Notes: generated by a model from the letters alone, not told the origin. A DNA stretch of 64,000 bases from Ceratorhiza oryzae-sativae (GCA_030998015.1 JARWMV010000245.1:62001-126000), one strand, 5' to 3'. Positions 1-12,680 are shown, numbered from the stretch's first letter. Made by a program: numbers and translations.

Positions 1-179
1 CCTAGATGTGCTGATCCCAGCGTCAAAAATCGGCTTGTTACCGGGCGAGGAGCGAAATGAGTATTAGCTGGTATTAGATACGGAGAAAGCTAGTGACATG
101 TCTTTAAATAAAGCTGAATCCCGCGTCAATGGGAATGAGACATGGGAACACAGCAATGATCTGGTCAAGCAATAATTTC

Positions 180-2677
180 TTACGGGCTCCGCTTCACGGA
201 AATAACCGGACTGGCCCAAAATTCCCAATCATCTTCCTTGGTTGCATCGCCAGTAATCTTGAGTGCCCGTAAAATGACTTGATAATAACCGTCTGGAATC
301 GCTGTGCCATTGGCAAACCGCTGAATGCTCGCGATGGCGCCGTTGTTCTTGCCAAACTCCAAATGGCGGCTCACGTATTCCCTCTGAAGGATCCGACCAA
401 CAATCTCGGCGCCTTCGAACTTGTTTCGGGGTTCGCACGTTTGTCCGTGAAAAAGCGAGCCCAGATTGAACGTTTGGGCAACCCTCGAGTCGGATGGCGA
501 GCAAAGCGGAAAAGACGGCGGGGGTCGATATCGCCTTTCGCCGTCGGGTGGATCAGATCAACAAGTAGCTTGGGAGTGCCAGCTGTGAGGCGATACTCGA
601 GTCGGGGGAAATCGATAGTGTCGAGTGTAAACGAAGTGTTGGGACCGACAACTTGGTTCCTGCTGTCCTTCAGCAACCGGAGCAACGGCAGAATTGATTA
701 TTTTCATATCCTTCATTGCTGCAGCGACCCCCACATAAGTTGATCGCAAGGTAGTCCCATCCGATCCCTTGGCCTCTATAAATCCTGAAAAGACCGGAAA
801 CTGCCTGGCGTCGAGCCCAGCAGGACCGCGAATGTCGATTTTGATAGGAAGGGTCCGACCGGCAGGGACGGCTAGCGTGGAAGGGGTGATAGACACAGAA
901 GCCGGGCTGGCGACGGGTTTGATGTTTACACCGACTAGAACAGAATGAGTGCACATCCCAGACAAATAAATAGGCAAAACTCACGGATATTCTTGTCTCC
1001 GTTGACATCGATCGTTGGTGCAGTGCCGGCCGGGGCGTGCACGAGGGTGTATGTGACCGTTTGATTCCCACCGTTTGTGATTGAAACCTCGTGTGAACCA
1101 CGGTAATGAGTGGTGTCGTTTAGAAGCAGTTCAGTGGGCAGCATACTCGTCGTAGATTTCATCGCCTCGTAGACCTGGATTAGCCCAGCGCCTTGGTGCG
1201 ACGCTGGCTCTAGTAAATCAGCAGGTGATCCACTAGTTGAGAGAGGCAACGCTGTATTCTGGAGGAGACCCTGCACGGCCTTGGCAGTGGCTTCTGTTTT
1301 GCCTCGAGCTTGCAAGAGCAAAGCAGCGGAGCCAGCGACGAACGGAGCAGCCATAGAGGTGCCGCTTGCCACCAAATAAGACCCCTGAGAAACTGGCCAG
1401 GTTGAGAGAATCCTACTTCCAGGCGCAGACACGGATGGGTTCATAAACACGTCGTTTGAGGGTCCCCAAGTGCTCCCAGGATTCATGGAGCCTCCACCAG
1501 CTAACTTGGCGACGTTGCCAACCGAGATCACGCCCGGACCAGCAGCAGTGTACCAAGAGCCAAGAGCCCCATCGTTGCCAGCTGCAAAAGTTACAATCCG
1601 ACCTTTGCTAACGATTCGGCTAGCAACAAGACTGGACATGGATTTTCCCCACGCATCTGGCGTGCCGAGAGAAAGGTTGATAATGTCATTGCCATCGCTG
1701 TACGCTTTGTTGAGTGCATCCACCAGAATGGCGTCGTTGGTGGAGCCATTACAACCAAAGATACGGTATGAGTTGATAGTTGCTTCGTATGCGATACCTG
1801 CAATGTTGTGCGGATTGTTTGGATTGGCGCCAATGATCCCGGCTACGTGAGTGCCATGGCCACTGCACTGAGAAAGAGGCTATGGCTCGCATGTGAGTAC
1901 CCAAACCTTGTCCACATTTCTAACAGGCACTACGTACGTCTTTGTCTGGTAAAGGAGCGGGACTACCTGGACGACCGGTAAACACGTCACCCACAAAGTC
2001 GAATCCTCCAGCCACTTTGTTCCCCGGCCCAAATTTTCCTCCAAGATCAGGATGGGTGTAGTCAATACCGGTGTCGAGAATTGCGATTGAAACGCCTTTT
2101 CCAAAAAGACCTTTGGCGTGCAACTTTTCAATACCGGTGCGAGTGTATCCAGCAGCGTTTTCGTTGGGAAGAGTCGAGCCAGCAGTATTGGGGACAGCGC
2201 GAGTATCAGTGAGTTCCGGAGGAGGATGAATGTAAACGGGTGCAACCGACTGGACGACAGCGATTCAATTCCGAACGTCAAGTGGCTAAGCGCCGGCTTA
2301 CCTGAACACTAGTTGCTTGGACAAGTTTGGCGAGATCGGCATCGCTCCCAAGCGTCAGAGCTGCACCTGTGATCAGGTCGCCATTATATTCCCTTTGAAC
2401 CTGCCACACTACGTCGCGACGCGCGAGTTCGTGGTATAGTTCCGCGTGAGGTGAAGAAAAACCACGCTTCAAGTGAGACCCCGGCTTGAGTTCAACGATG
2501 TATGTCTATCGTAATTGGGCTGAGTTTAGATTACGGTTGCTATAGCGGGCAAAGTGGCGGACGCTACGTACGCCGGGAACCGTATCCTCTAGATGATTCA
2601 CTTGGCCAATCGCTTCCAGAGGCACAGCTCCGGCAGTAACGTATAAACACGGTGGCCAATGCCAACGATACGTGCAT
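180..2677 (-). CDS. Secreted subtilisin-like serine protease (S8)
   Basis: Multi-exon gene for an extracellular peptidase. Reading 5' to 3' on the minus strand: a signal-peptide-like start (MHVSLALATV), an inhibitor-I9-like propeptide beginning TYIVELKPGS, then the catalytic Asp in AILDTGIDYTHPDLGG near 2070, the His in CSGHGTHVAG near 1850, the oxyanion Asn in TFAAGNDG near 1575 and the Ser in SGTSMAAPFVAG near 1345. A long C-terminal beta-rich part follows, of the kind seen in fungal minor extracellular proteases, and ends in a TAA at 180-182. Introns are short GT-AG. The start was chosen because ATG at 2675-2677 opens a hydrophobic leader. The frame slips near 2655 (inside the leader), near 685 and near 490, each fixable by one base; homology-like text continues across each break, so sequence error is more likely than decay. 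Confidence 0.88.
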
Positions 2678-3415
2678 TTTTGACCGGAGTTTGAAAAACG
2701 AGGAAACAATAGAATAGAATGTGGTACGCTCGGAAGATAAAAGAAGAGACTAAATGTGGAAATGATACAAGATACTGTAGCTGATGCCTGAAGACCACCC
2801 CTACGAGGTTTAAATAGCTCAAAGAGCTGCAATTTTTCACGTCGAGAGGTCGCCACAGGCCAAGAAACGAAAGGCTAGTGATACGTTATGAAGTGACAAG
2901 AGTGCATCGCGTTTCTACTTCCAAGACAACCTCAACTGTTGGCGAACCTTCGAAAGGCTTGTTACCATAAGATGCAGAATTCACGGGCTATGAGCATAAT
3001 AGGCGTGAACGTTCAGAGGCGGCGTGTTTGTGGGCGGGGTATCAGTGGGTATATGCAAATGAATAAGCGAGGGCGCCGGGTAGCCTAGTAATTCTATCGT
3101 TTTGTCTGAAAATGAAGCGCAGCCACACTCCGCCAAGGCTTCCGTGAATATATAAAGTGCGTCACTCCTGAGATTCATGTGATTGAAATGGATCAGAGAT
3201 AATTTCAGTCTTGTGCCGCGTTAACACTGCCAAAGCTATGAAAAATTGATACCTGTTAAACTAGTCACCGTTTATCACGTATGGTTCAGTAAAATGCTTG
3301 CATAATATCTAATGGGTGCGCGGTGTGCGAACGAAAAAAAAAAGATATCATTTGTACTATCACTGTAAATTCAAGCTAAGACAAAAGCCAGTAGTGGAAT
3401 GTTCAATCATTCCAC
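2678..3415. other. Intergenic, no gene seen
   Basis: Space between the subtilisin start and the pectate lyase stop, both on the minus strand. It should hold the protease promoter. I see only short, unconvincing ORFs and an A-rich run near 3330-3345. Confidence 0.5.
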
Positions 3416-4655
3416 TTAGAAGCTAAGGGTAGCGCCGGCGTTCGAGTTGACGTATGACTTTACAGACGAGGTAGCAGTGAGCGAATAGGAATAGCCGACA
3501 GAGCTCCAGGTGGCTAAATTAGAGGGCGGGAATGAGTATTTTCATGGATATAGAAGGGAGCCGACACGTACTGGTAAGAGCGGTGCTGCTCGCGCCACCA
3601 AAGTCGTTGCCAGACTGATTGGCGTAGCCGTTATCTGTGCTGTAGAGAGGCTTGCCGACACTCTCGAACACGTTATTCTGGACGAGGAGCTCTGCGCCGA
3701 CACGGGTGTTGATGCCATCGTTGTTGTTGAGGAAGCTTGAATAAACAAATCAGTCACGAAATCATGGGGCTTGGTAAAAACAAGGGCTTACTAGTTGTTA
3801 AAGATGTGGCCGTGCCCGAAGCGGAAGGAAGGAGTGCGAGAATTGAGGTTTTGCCACTTGTTATAGGCATAGGTAACCTGGATGGCCTTGTCTTCGCTCT
3901 CGTTGCTGTCGGAGTGACCAACTAGCGAAGCCTTCCAATGGTCATGGAGGTAGGAGTAGGTGACAGTAGCCGCATAGACTCCGTGGGTAAGATCAAGCAG
4001 CCCATCGTAGTAGTCCTTGTCGTGGTCACGATCAGACCAGAGCTCGACGTGGTCAATCCAGACGCGATTTGAGGCTTGGATAGCGAGAGCGTCGCCAGCC
4101 TCAGCCAAAACCTTGTTGATCTACAAGAGCCAATAGTTGTTAGACGGTGTACTACAAATGCCACTTTTTGTATTTGAACGTCTTACCTTGAGGTTACGGA
4201 TGATGACGTTCGACGAGTTGATCACGCGCAGCCCAACTCCATTAAGGGCTGTCATGAATTCAGATAGAATTAGAAGCTGCTCATTTAGCGTGGTCGATCG
4301 AGAAACTTACTAGCACCGGACTTGCCCAGCACGGTGGTGTTGGGTAGGACCTTGATAACCTCGTTGCCAGTGATAGTACCAGAAATGATGACAACCTTGT
4401 TGCCACTAGCCAAGGCAGTCTTGAGAGCCGAAAGGCTATTAACGGTGGTAGGAGTAGCCGAGCCTCCGCCAGTCGTGCTAAGGTCGAGCGAGATGAGGAT
4501 ATAGCCGTATGTCAAGATGTGCAAATAAACTTACCCTCCACTGAGAGTAGCATAGCCAATGGTGCCTTGTCACTGGCAGATGCGCGCTTGACAACCGGGT
4601 TGGCCGAAACGAAACCAAGAGCAACAGCAATAGCAATAGCAGACGCAAACTTCAT
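3416..4655 (-). CDS. Secreted pectate lyase, polysaccharide lyase family 1
   Basis: Cleaves de-esterified pectin by beta-elimination outside the cell. The leader MKFASAIAIAVALGFVSA is followed by a dibasic KR site. The body shows PL1 hallmarks: NKVVIISGTITG, NTTVLGKSGA, INSSNVIIRNLK, the VWIDHVELWSDRDHDKDYYD calcium/substrate region with DGLLDLTHG, and SFRFGHGHIFNN, which carries the basic catalytic-type Arg. It ends VNSNAGATLSF with TAA at 3416-3418. Six short exons join cleanly through GT-AG introns (for example those around 4315-4260 and 4185-4120). Just after the leader, near 4565, the frame must shift by one base to reach GTIGYATLSGG, which is the expected continuation; this is probably a sequence error. 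With the secreted protease next door it fits plant cell-wall degradation. Confidence 0.9.
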
Positions 4656-4739
4656 GTTGACAAAAGAAGATCAAAAGCAGAGGAATTGTATTGGAGTAGT
4701 AACGCAGGACACCAACTTGACGATTTGGACCTCGTGAAC

Positions 4740-4755
4740 TGGCCGTTATATACGG
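4740..4755 (-). promoter_or_regulatory. TATA-like element upstream of pectate lyase
   Basis: Read on the minus strand the segment contains TATATAAC, about 90 bases before the ATG at 4655. Position and sequence suit a fungal core promoter. There is no direct evidence for use. Confidence 0.4.
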
Positions 4756-4759
4756 TTTC

Positions 4760-6386
4760 TGGCTGGTCTTGGGGTAGCAGGGCAGGGACCAAGCGGTCCG
4801 GGGCAAGCACGCCAGCGGACCGCTGGGTCACGCAGCTTGAGAGGGGTTGATGCACCAGCGGCCCGGTTTCACATACACGGCAAAGTAAACTCAAACGTGA
4901 GCGAAGCACTAGCTCGCGTGCTCAATTGCATGATGCTTCTCCATTGCAGAGGTGTAGCGTGGCACTCATTGTGGCATTGGGTTGGATACTCGGAGAAAAA
5001 AGTGTATCCAGTTGTGGGAAAGAAGCAGTTGGACGTTCTTCCTAACATACGAAGTAGCCGCAACTGCCGAATGAGCAATGTACGGGCGCGAAAGAACGTG
5101 GATTGAAGATCATGAGTATGACATAATGCATTGGTAGCAGGATTATGAGTAACGGATTTAGCAGTTCAGCGATGGCATCGAGGACAGAAGCATCAGGTGA
5201 TCATTATGCCAAGCCCATACCCCAGCAATTAGTTGAGAAGTAGGAAAGCGTGGCTAATGAGGCATCGAGAGGTGACGTCTCGTGTCAAAGACTTCTTGCG
5301 AGGATCTGGCGAGAGTGTTCCTGTTGACAGGCAAGCGAGAGAAAATATGATTTCAGAAGAAAGTGCGCAGTCTCAAGTTCTGGCAGTCGGATGAATATCG
5401 AAATTAATTTTGGCCATCCCTACAACAGCAGCGACCCCTGAAACAGGTGGACTGCTACCAGCTAAGATATCGGAACTTCATGCTTAGAGTGAGGGGAGCT
5501 AGTCGATCCAAGGGCACAGCTGACGCCATAAGACGCCCAAGTCCAAGAGCGGGCCGCAGAGCCAAGCGTAATTAGCCGTGGTCCAGATCAATGACGAACG
5601 GCGGACCGGGGGCATAAGCAAGAAGAATCCGGCAACGGTTGGCACCCGAGAGAATGCGCGCGTGGGAAGATGTCATGCGTCCACCACGTGAGAGTCGGCG
5701 CTTGTTCAAGTTGGAACTCTCCAGTGGCGGCGATGGCGTCCGAGGTTGAATCTGCGGCCAAGTCAATAGACCATACCAAAGTAAGTGATGCATTCTCGAA
5801 AAAAAAAACCCTCGGGAAAACTCACATATCCCCAGATACCCCCATACTTGTTAAGGACATTTGTCCGGTCTGGAGGTTTTCATCCACAACGATTTTTGAA
5901 GAAGGCCGACTTCCTACTTTAGATGAACATGCAGTTCATGTATGGTTAGTTGAATTTATTTCCTGCTCGTTGTACTTTTATTCATGGATTTCGAATATAG
6001 GGAGATTCGACTTTACACGATATAGTTCGCTCCCTTCGTGCGCAATCGCCTTCCCCATCGCTTCCAGCTGGCGCTTTCCGCAACCCAGGAACTAAATATG
6101 CCTTCCGGCGCATTTTCTTTGACCGTGGTATCGTGGCTTCCAAGGATCTCGGCCAAGTTGGTCCCCGCGACCTTGGTGATATCGCTGCGTTGCACCCTTC
6201 GAGTGTTGCTCAGACTCCTACACCCCCGGTTGAGCCAGCGAACTTCCAACCGAAGACACCATGGATGCGACGACGACGGGCCTCGCCGAGACCGCGTAGA
6301 CGAAGAGCCAAACCCACTAACCCTGCTGATCGACGCTCAAAAACACCATTGCGAACCTTGGACGAGTTTCACGTACAACCAGGCGA
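4760..6386. other. Long stretch without a supported gene
   Basis: Several short ORFs occur. One on the plus strand begins MASEVESAAKSIDHTK at about 5731 and runs straight into a GTAAGT donor, so it could be a first exon, but I could not join it to anything. The 6014-6386 part is proline/arginine-rich in several frames and may be a decayed or indel-broken 5' part of the RGG/RS ORF that follows. Confidence 0.35.
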
Positions 6387-6824
6387 TTGGCTTTCTGTAT
6401 CAATCACTATCCCCGCAAGTGCAAAACCTGCACCCCCATCACAGGCCTTTCTATTCGTGGAGCTGAACGCGAACGTGAGGAGATAGATGGAGGTCATTGG
6501 CGCGGCGGCGGAGGAGGAGGGGGACGTGGTCGCCCAGCTGGCCTTGTTCGTGGTGGTGGCCACTTGGCTGCTGCGCGAGAACGTGAAGGCCCTGGATTTG
6601 GCGGTGGCCGAGACCGTCCTCCCCATCGGGACTTTTCGCCGCCACGTAGGCGCGATGGCCCACCAGCTCCTGACCGCCGTGGAGGTGGAGGGTATGGGCG
6701 TCGTCCATCTCCCGACATGACACGTGGTGGTGCATCATATCGAAACAGCCGGAGTCGCAGTCGTGAGAGAAGGAGTCGTAGTCCTGTTGGCCGTCGACGC
6801 AATGGACGATACGAAAGGGACTAG
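6387..6824 (+). CDS. RGG- and RS-rich ORF, probable 3' part of an SR-type RNA-binding protein
   Basis: The last ~110 codons show a glycine/arginine stretch (WRGGGGGGGRGRPAG), a proline-rich middle (PPHRDFSPPRRRDGPP) and an RS tail (RSRSRERRSRSPVGRRR). This composition is typical of nuclear pre-mRNA splicing or mRNA-binding proteins with an RRM upstream. I could not find RNP1/RNP2 motifs in any upstream frame, so the N-terminal part is missing, frame-broken or elsewhere. The coordinates are those of the open frame; the real start is unknown. Other frames across this GC-rich tract are also open and are shadows. Confidence 0.45.
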   Translation: MAFCINHYPRKCKTCTPITGLSIRGAEREREEIDGGHWRGGGGGGGRGRPAGLVRGGGHLAAAREREGPGFGGGRDRPPHRDFSPPRRRDGPPAPDRRGGGGYGRRPSPDMTRGGASYRNSRSRSRERRSRSPVGRRRNGRYERD

Positions 6825-7157
6825 TGTCTATATTTTGCCCGGTCAGAACTATGAATCGGACATGCTCCTGACATCGTACATACCTTGGTGCTTCTGCTTG
6901 TGTAGCGTGACGCTCTATTCTGAGCTCGTGGCGTCTATTTGGCTTGACGATGTGATTCAAAACCTCTGATTTATTCATCAATTAGGCTGAGCAGCGGTCA
7001 ATTCTGGAACCGCAGTGCTAATAAGGTCACTAAGATGTGTTCCCGGAGCGTGTTGCCCATGATTACGTTATACATTATTATGGTTTGGTACCTACGTAGT
7101 ATTTTTCTCCGCGAGTCACCACATCGATACCGTCGAATGTCCTAAAAAAACACTGAG

Positions 7158-9284
7158 TTGCCATCGAACGGTATGATAGAAACGGAAAATAAAGGTCCAA
7201 TGTCTCCGTTGTCGATCCCGCAAGCGAATGAAATCGCACAATCCCGAGTATCCGAGATGGCCCCACTTGAGGTTGAGGCGGAGGAGACGGAACAAACCCA
7301 CATCGACAAAGTTGGGTTCTGGCTACTTGCTGCCCAGCATTTTTCAAGGTGCCCTTTGTCGCAAGCCTCGCTTGGCATGGATGCTAACGCACCTTAGCAC
7401 CTGGGGAGACCGTTCGGCTGAATTTGCATTTCCAATCTATTTGTAGGCATACCTCAATTGACCTGAGCTCCTCAAATCAAGACTAACGTAACCCTTGTAG
7501 GATTGAAATATTCGTGGATACCCTGCTACCTGCATCAGTTTATGGGTTCGTAACAACTGCGACGGGCGTTTTGCTGTCTGGGTGAGCTGGACGTTTGCCC
7601 GCTCGAGTTCGGCTCACGAAACGTCATATATTAGTGCGATCGGCTCCCAAATAGATACCCGGACCCGACTTCCAACTATCCGAACATGTATACTCACCCA
7701 AAAGATATTCGCTTCGACATGTTATGGGCTCTTTCTGGTGCTCTTCTCGCGGGTTTCAATCATGAGTCCAGAACTAAAGCGACTGATGCTTGTTGCCATC
7801 ACGGCCTCTGGTTGCGGGCTAAAACTGGCAACGATCGGGATGAACGTATGCGTTGAACGAGACTGGGTTATGGCTATTGTTTCTGGTTCAGTTTCATCTC
7901 GATCGCAAGGCGTACAATCCCCATCGATGCTGGCTGATAATTCAAACCACGAACATGTGGACCGTATCTTGCTCAAACTCAACGCTACTCTCCGAAGAAT
8001 CGACCTCGTCTGCAAACTAGTAGCACCTCTTTTCGTCAGTCTTTTGACAACTACTGTTGGGTATCGACTGTCGGCGGTTGTTCTTCTCGCAATCGGAATA
8101 GGATCCGCTGTGTTCGAAATAGTATTTGCGGGAGTTGTTTATGCGAAATTCCCAGCACTCGCACTCCCCGACCTACGATCCCTGAGACTCCAAACAGAAA
8201 CGACGTTCGTAACAACTCACTGCTCATTAGGTCCATAACCAAAGCCCAACGGTGGATGGTTGAGCAAGTCAGGGATTGGAATGAATTCATCCAACACCCT
8301 ATATTTCTCAGTGAGTCATACGGCTAACACGGCTCACCTCTCAAGTGTGATTCACCTGGTATTAAATAGGCTCTCTCTCAATATCGTTACTCTATTTCAA
8401 TGTTCTCTCTTTTAATTCGCCGTTCATATCATACTTGAAAAGCCAGACCAACTTCTCGGACCCGTTGATTGCCGGAATGCGAGGTCTATGCGTCATTACT
8501 GGTATGCTGATGATGGAACTATTTTACGTAGACGATTTTCAACAATATCATAGGGTTGCTTGGTACATTCGCGATGCCATGGATGGAAAGGCATATTGGG
8601 TAGGTGCCGATAAAGATGCTGCCTGCTCAACCTTATTCCGTTGGTCGCTTCGCTCCCACTTTAGGTTGATTCGCACCGGTTCTTGGGCCATCTGGTGAGC
8701 CCTTTGTGTGAGCATATGATTCTATGCTTGAATATCCCATAGGTCCGAAGCCATTACCCTTATTCCAACAGTGCTGTGTCTGTATTTTGGGGTTGAAGAA
8801 CGAAATCGCCCGATTTGGAATGCAGCTTTGCTATTCACAGGTGAGCGCATATATGGTCAATTTCCTGTAGTTAATTGACAGCGGTGTCCTAGGGATGGCC
8901 CTTTCTCGTGTTGGCTTGTGGTCATTCGACCTTGCACAACTCACCCAGCTACAGAAGGCGCTGGCCAATCACCCCCGCCAGAATACACTATCCGCTCTGC
9001 AGTTTTCCCTGCAAAACATATTCGATCTGGCTCACTATGGCCTCACATTGGGATGGAATCGCCCTGCGGAATTTAAACATGCCGCAGCGGTAAGTGCTTT
9101 CCGATAGTGAGGGAGGTGTGCTAATCCTTTCTGCCAGGTCTCTTTAGGAGCAGTATTTATAGCAGCCTTGCTCTACACTGTCGGTTACGCCCGGCCCCTG
9201 AGAGGTCATTTGTTCCACTTCAATGCACTCAAATCACGAACACTCATTCAGTACCGAATGAAGAGGACAACTGGCGCTTCATGA
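7158..9284 (+). CDS. Ferroportin-type iron exporter, SLC40 family
   Basis: Polytopic membrane protein. After an acidic N-tail the exons join to LLAAQHFSSTWGDRSAEFAF, then PIYLIEIFVDTLLPASVYGF, GVLLSGAIGSQIDTRTRLP, GLKLATIGMNVCVERDW, LKLNATLRRIDLVCKLVAPL and, near the end, MALSRVGLWSFDLAQLTQLQ with NTLSALQFSLQNIFDL. The WGDR, NA-RRID and R-GLWSFDL signatures match animal and plant ferroportin. About eight introns of 48-65 bp join in frame. One single-base slip near 8170, at a CCCC run after KFPALALP, is needed to continue into the cytosolic loop and IQHPIFLSSLSISLLYFNV. The family exports Fe(II) from the cytosol; whether this one works at the plasma membrane or the vacuole cannot be told. It ends with TGA at 9282-9284. 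Confidence 0.88.
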
Positions 9285-9821
9285 ACCAGCCCTCTCATTC
9301 GAAGAAACTTTGTATCAGACTGTTCCATCGGGAAATTCCACAATTAGAGATTAAATTCGTGGTCTTGTTTCCTGGCTCCAAATTCGTAGTCTAACACTAC
9401 AAGCTATATCCATGTAGTCGTTTTGAGCTCCGACATACCCCCCCTCCTAATATTCAAGCCCTCAAATTGTACATCCCTTACCAACGGGTAGCTCTTCCAG
9501 TCGCGATCTCTCTGAGAGCGTTGTTAATAGTAAGCAGGTAGCGGTAAGAAAAACATTTCAAGCATCAGATGCGACATCAAAACGTCACCGATGCTTCAGG
9601 TCTTGGGGATTGCCGGCCCTCCTGAGAAAGCCAAATATGGTAAATATATCGGCGTTCATGGCATGCTGCACTTCCAGACCCGCCCATTTATGAATGGGTT
9701 ATGAGCTTTTTTCACCTATCAATGACGGTGACAGGCCGGCGCTCAATCTTTTAACAGCACTATGAATTGATTCCCGCTCCCCTTCCTATCCGCACTTTTT
9801 GATTCCCTCCTATTTCACCAG
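9285..9821. other. Intergenic with a block shared with the second metacaspase promoter
   Basis: No gene seen. The part from about 9703 to 9748 (reading ...TTTTTTCACCTATCAATGAC...) is closely matched at about 12562-12607, at a similar distance before the second metacaspase ATG, so it is either promoter sequence or simply part of the tandem duplication. Confidence 0.6.
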
Positions 9822-12122
9822 ATGAACCAGAAATCTACTGGTAAATAACTAATGTGACTGGAGCGACCCACTTTTGATGAGCATTAGCAGTATATCCTAA
9901 ACCTCGAGGCAAACCCGAAGGCGCTGTACAGCAAAATCCCAGCGAACATAAATACCCCACAACTACCCCGGATGGAATCCTCGGGGCTGTCGCGGACTTC
10001 CTAAATGTCCCAGAGGCGAAACCTGGCAAAGAATCTCAGCCATCCACTGCTGGCCCCAAATTGTCGAAAGAGGATCTTGCATCAATTGAGAGTTTTAAGC
10101 AGAAATTCAGGGATGGAAAGTGGTCTGGCAACATTCATGAGTATCCAGACCAACTAGCCCACGCACAACGCCGTGCGTTAATTGTATGTCAAAATAGGCC
10201 CCATTTATATGGCATTTTTTCGAGTGCATTATTAACAGCGCACCATTTGAATCCGTCATATAGGTTGCCATTCGTTATTCTCGCAATCCGCCAGATACAC
10301 TCAATGGCACATATGCCGATGCTCACAAGATCTCTAAACTATTGGGTGCGTAGGGATGTTCCACCCGCTGAACCTCTTGTCACAGTATACTGGATGATTA
10401 GTGGACAAATTTGGATATTCAAACGGCGATATTTGTGTTTTATCTGACATAAATCGAGTATCGAATGGCAAAATTGGTCCAAATTTGTATCCATCAAAAG
10501 AGAACATAGTACGTTACTCCAAACTACCCCAGAATGAGAAACCAGAAGTACATGTTTGCTTAGGAAAAGGGTTTGGGGTGGCTCAGTGGCAACACTCAAG
10601 CAGGCGATTTTCGATTCTTATACTGTAAGTCACAAATGCTCTATACAATATGATGCACAAGTTGATTTGGTTCATAGATGCAGGGCACGGTTGCCGCCGT
10701 ATTGAGGCTTCACCAGGAGTTCATTGCGAAGGTAATGGGTGTTCAACTTGAATAACTCAACACTAATTGAAATAGGCATCATCCCAGCTGATGTTGAATA
10801 CGGCAACTATGCAAGGTGCAACGATTGTGTATGCGAGCTCAAAGACAATCCCGATGCCCAGACTCTGGACCCGAATTCGGTGGTTTGGGATTATGTCAGT
10901 GTGCTCAAGAACTGCTCCTTAGTTTTACTGATCATCCGATTTCAGACAATCAACAAGATCCTAGCCGAATCTCTTGGTGATGGCACGAACCTTACAGTAC
11001 CAATCCTTCACTATAGCTCTCGTAAATACATAATGAATAGAAAAATACCATTTACAGGTTATTCTGGATGTGGGTAAGACCTCTCTACATGCATCGCAAT
11101 CTTACATATGTTGGTTATAGTGCTGCCATAGTGGGGGGACGCTTGGGAGTGAGGAGAGATATTATATTGATATTGGGCAAATGCTGACACACAACAACCG
11201 CTAGAATCCTTCATCAATGGCAACGATGTATTGAGCGAAAATGGCTTCAACTTCGCAAGAGGAAATACCCCCAGTCATATATCAGGGTCATCCGGCACTT
11301 CGTCAAGCAGCTCAATGTCCATGAACGGCAACCTTTTGTGTATGCTATTGACAAAGCCGTCACATATATCTTATGACACCTTGTTTGATAGATCTTCCAA
11401 ACCGCGTTGATGTAGAAGAAAGTAACAAAGATTCAGCTGTAGGCGATGTGAGCAAGATAGGTTTCAGTACAAATGAAGAAGTGGTGGCCCGCTCCTCCCA
11501 CGTAAACATGCCAGGTCTTGGCACAGGCCCTAGAATTATTGCAGATACCAACGGCACGCCACCAGACGCCTGTATAGTCAATTGTTATCCCCATCGACAG
11601 TGCCCATCAGATATTCAAGATTTCAAACCTAGATGCCGTGTGGTAAGTCATGCTCCCTCCCCTAGCATAACAAACATATGAATAAGGCAATTCCCAAAGC
11701 TTTGCTGGGCGGCCTGCAGGAAATACGAAGGTTCGTATGAAGGAAAGAAGGGTGGTGTTTTCACGGAGGTGAGATATGATTGCGCCGCTCTAGCTCTTAA
11801 ACCCACGCCGAAAGCATGCAGGCCTTCGTCGATTATCTAAACGAGAGGCCGGACTCAACTTACCGACAGCTTAATAGGAGGATCAAGTGAGTTTCTTAGA
11901 ATGTTAAATGAGGCCGTGCGAGCAACGGTTACTAGGGAACGTTTCTTGGAGCCAATTGGGACCAAAGAGGGTCGTCCTATCAATCAGAACCCTCAGGTGG
12001 GCCCCGCCCTGCGCCTTGGTAGTACCACTTACTAATACAAGGATTTCTAGCTGTATGCATCGGCCAATATGGGAAAGAGGGAAGGCCCCAGTAACCGATT
12101 TGAGGATAAGGTCGAGCTATAA
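9822..12122 (+). CDS. Metacaspase-like cysteine protease, tandem copy 1
   Basis: Caspase-fold (C14-type) protein. Exons join through some ten short introns to: N-tail MNQKSTVYPKPRGKPEGA, then RRALI/VAIRYSRNPP, GTYADAHKISKLLVDKFGYS, DICVLSDINR, YPSKENIEKGLGWLSG, TQAGDFRFLYYAGHGCRR with the catalytic His, a CNDCVC cysteine cluster, and VILDCCHSGG with the catalytic Cys (codon near 11122). The C-terminal part includes LCWAACRKYEGSYEGKKGG and AFVDYLNERPDSTYRQLN and ends EDKVEL-stop. Metacaspases cleave after Arg/Lys and act in stress, ageing or programmed cell death in fungi; the substrate here is unknown. Copy 2 lies 558 bp downstream in the same orientation with the same intron layout. The last exon before the stop reads in frame. 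Confidence 0.87.
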
Positions 12123-12680
12123 ATTCATGTAAAACCCATTGCAATCGCCTGGCTCGCTGTGTGCAACCAACAGTTTGCGAATTCTGTACTATATGCTACC
12201 ACTCAAAACATGTCTTTTAGGCAATAATGTGAATCGTCCTATGTACGTAGTTGGCACCCTTATGAAATACTGGGCATCTCTGTGTAGGGCTACGTAGATG
12301 CCGATTTAGCAGGAGAAATATTTCGGGGTTGGGCTAGAGGGTGATAGGGGGCATGTCCCGAGGTTCGATCGTATGCTCGGTCGCGTAATCCCATCACTTT
12401 CCACCACTCGCATCGCCGTCTACACTGTGGAATAAAAGCGTCACTGATCCTACAGATATCGGGCATCGCACAGTCCTCCCGAGCATAACATATCTGTTCA
12501 ATAGATTGGCGCTCATGGCACGCTCTAGTTCGAGACCTAACCGTTCATGGACAGGTCACGAGAGTTTTTCACCTATCATTAACGGTGACAGGCTGGCGTT
12601 CGATTCCTTCCGAAGTCCTATAAGTCGATTCGTTTTCTTGCCGTTATCTGCACTTGTTGATTTCATCCTATTTTACCTCG
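12123..12680. other. Spacer between the metacaspase copies
   Basis: No gene. It carries the second copy of the shared upstream block (about 12562-12607) and presumably the promoter of copy 2. Confidence 0.55.

Noticed and set aside
6451..6981. Long minus-strand ORF opposite the RGG/RS tract
   Set aside because: His/Gln-rich text is the antisense shadow of GGN/CGN repeats; the plus frame gives the recognised RS composition.
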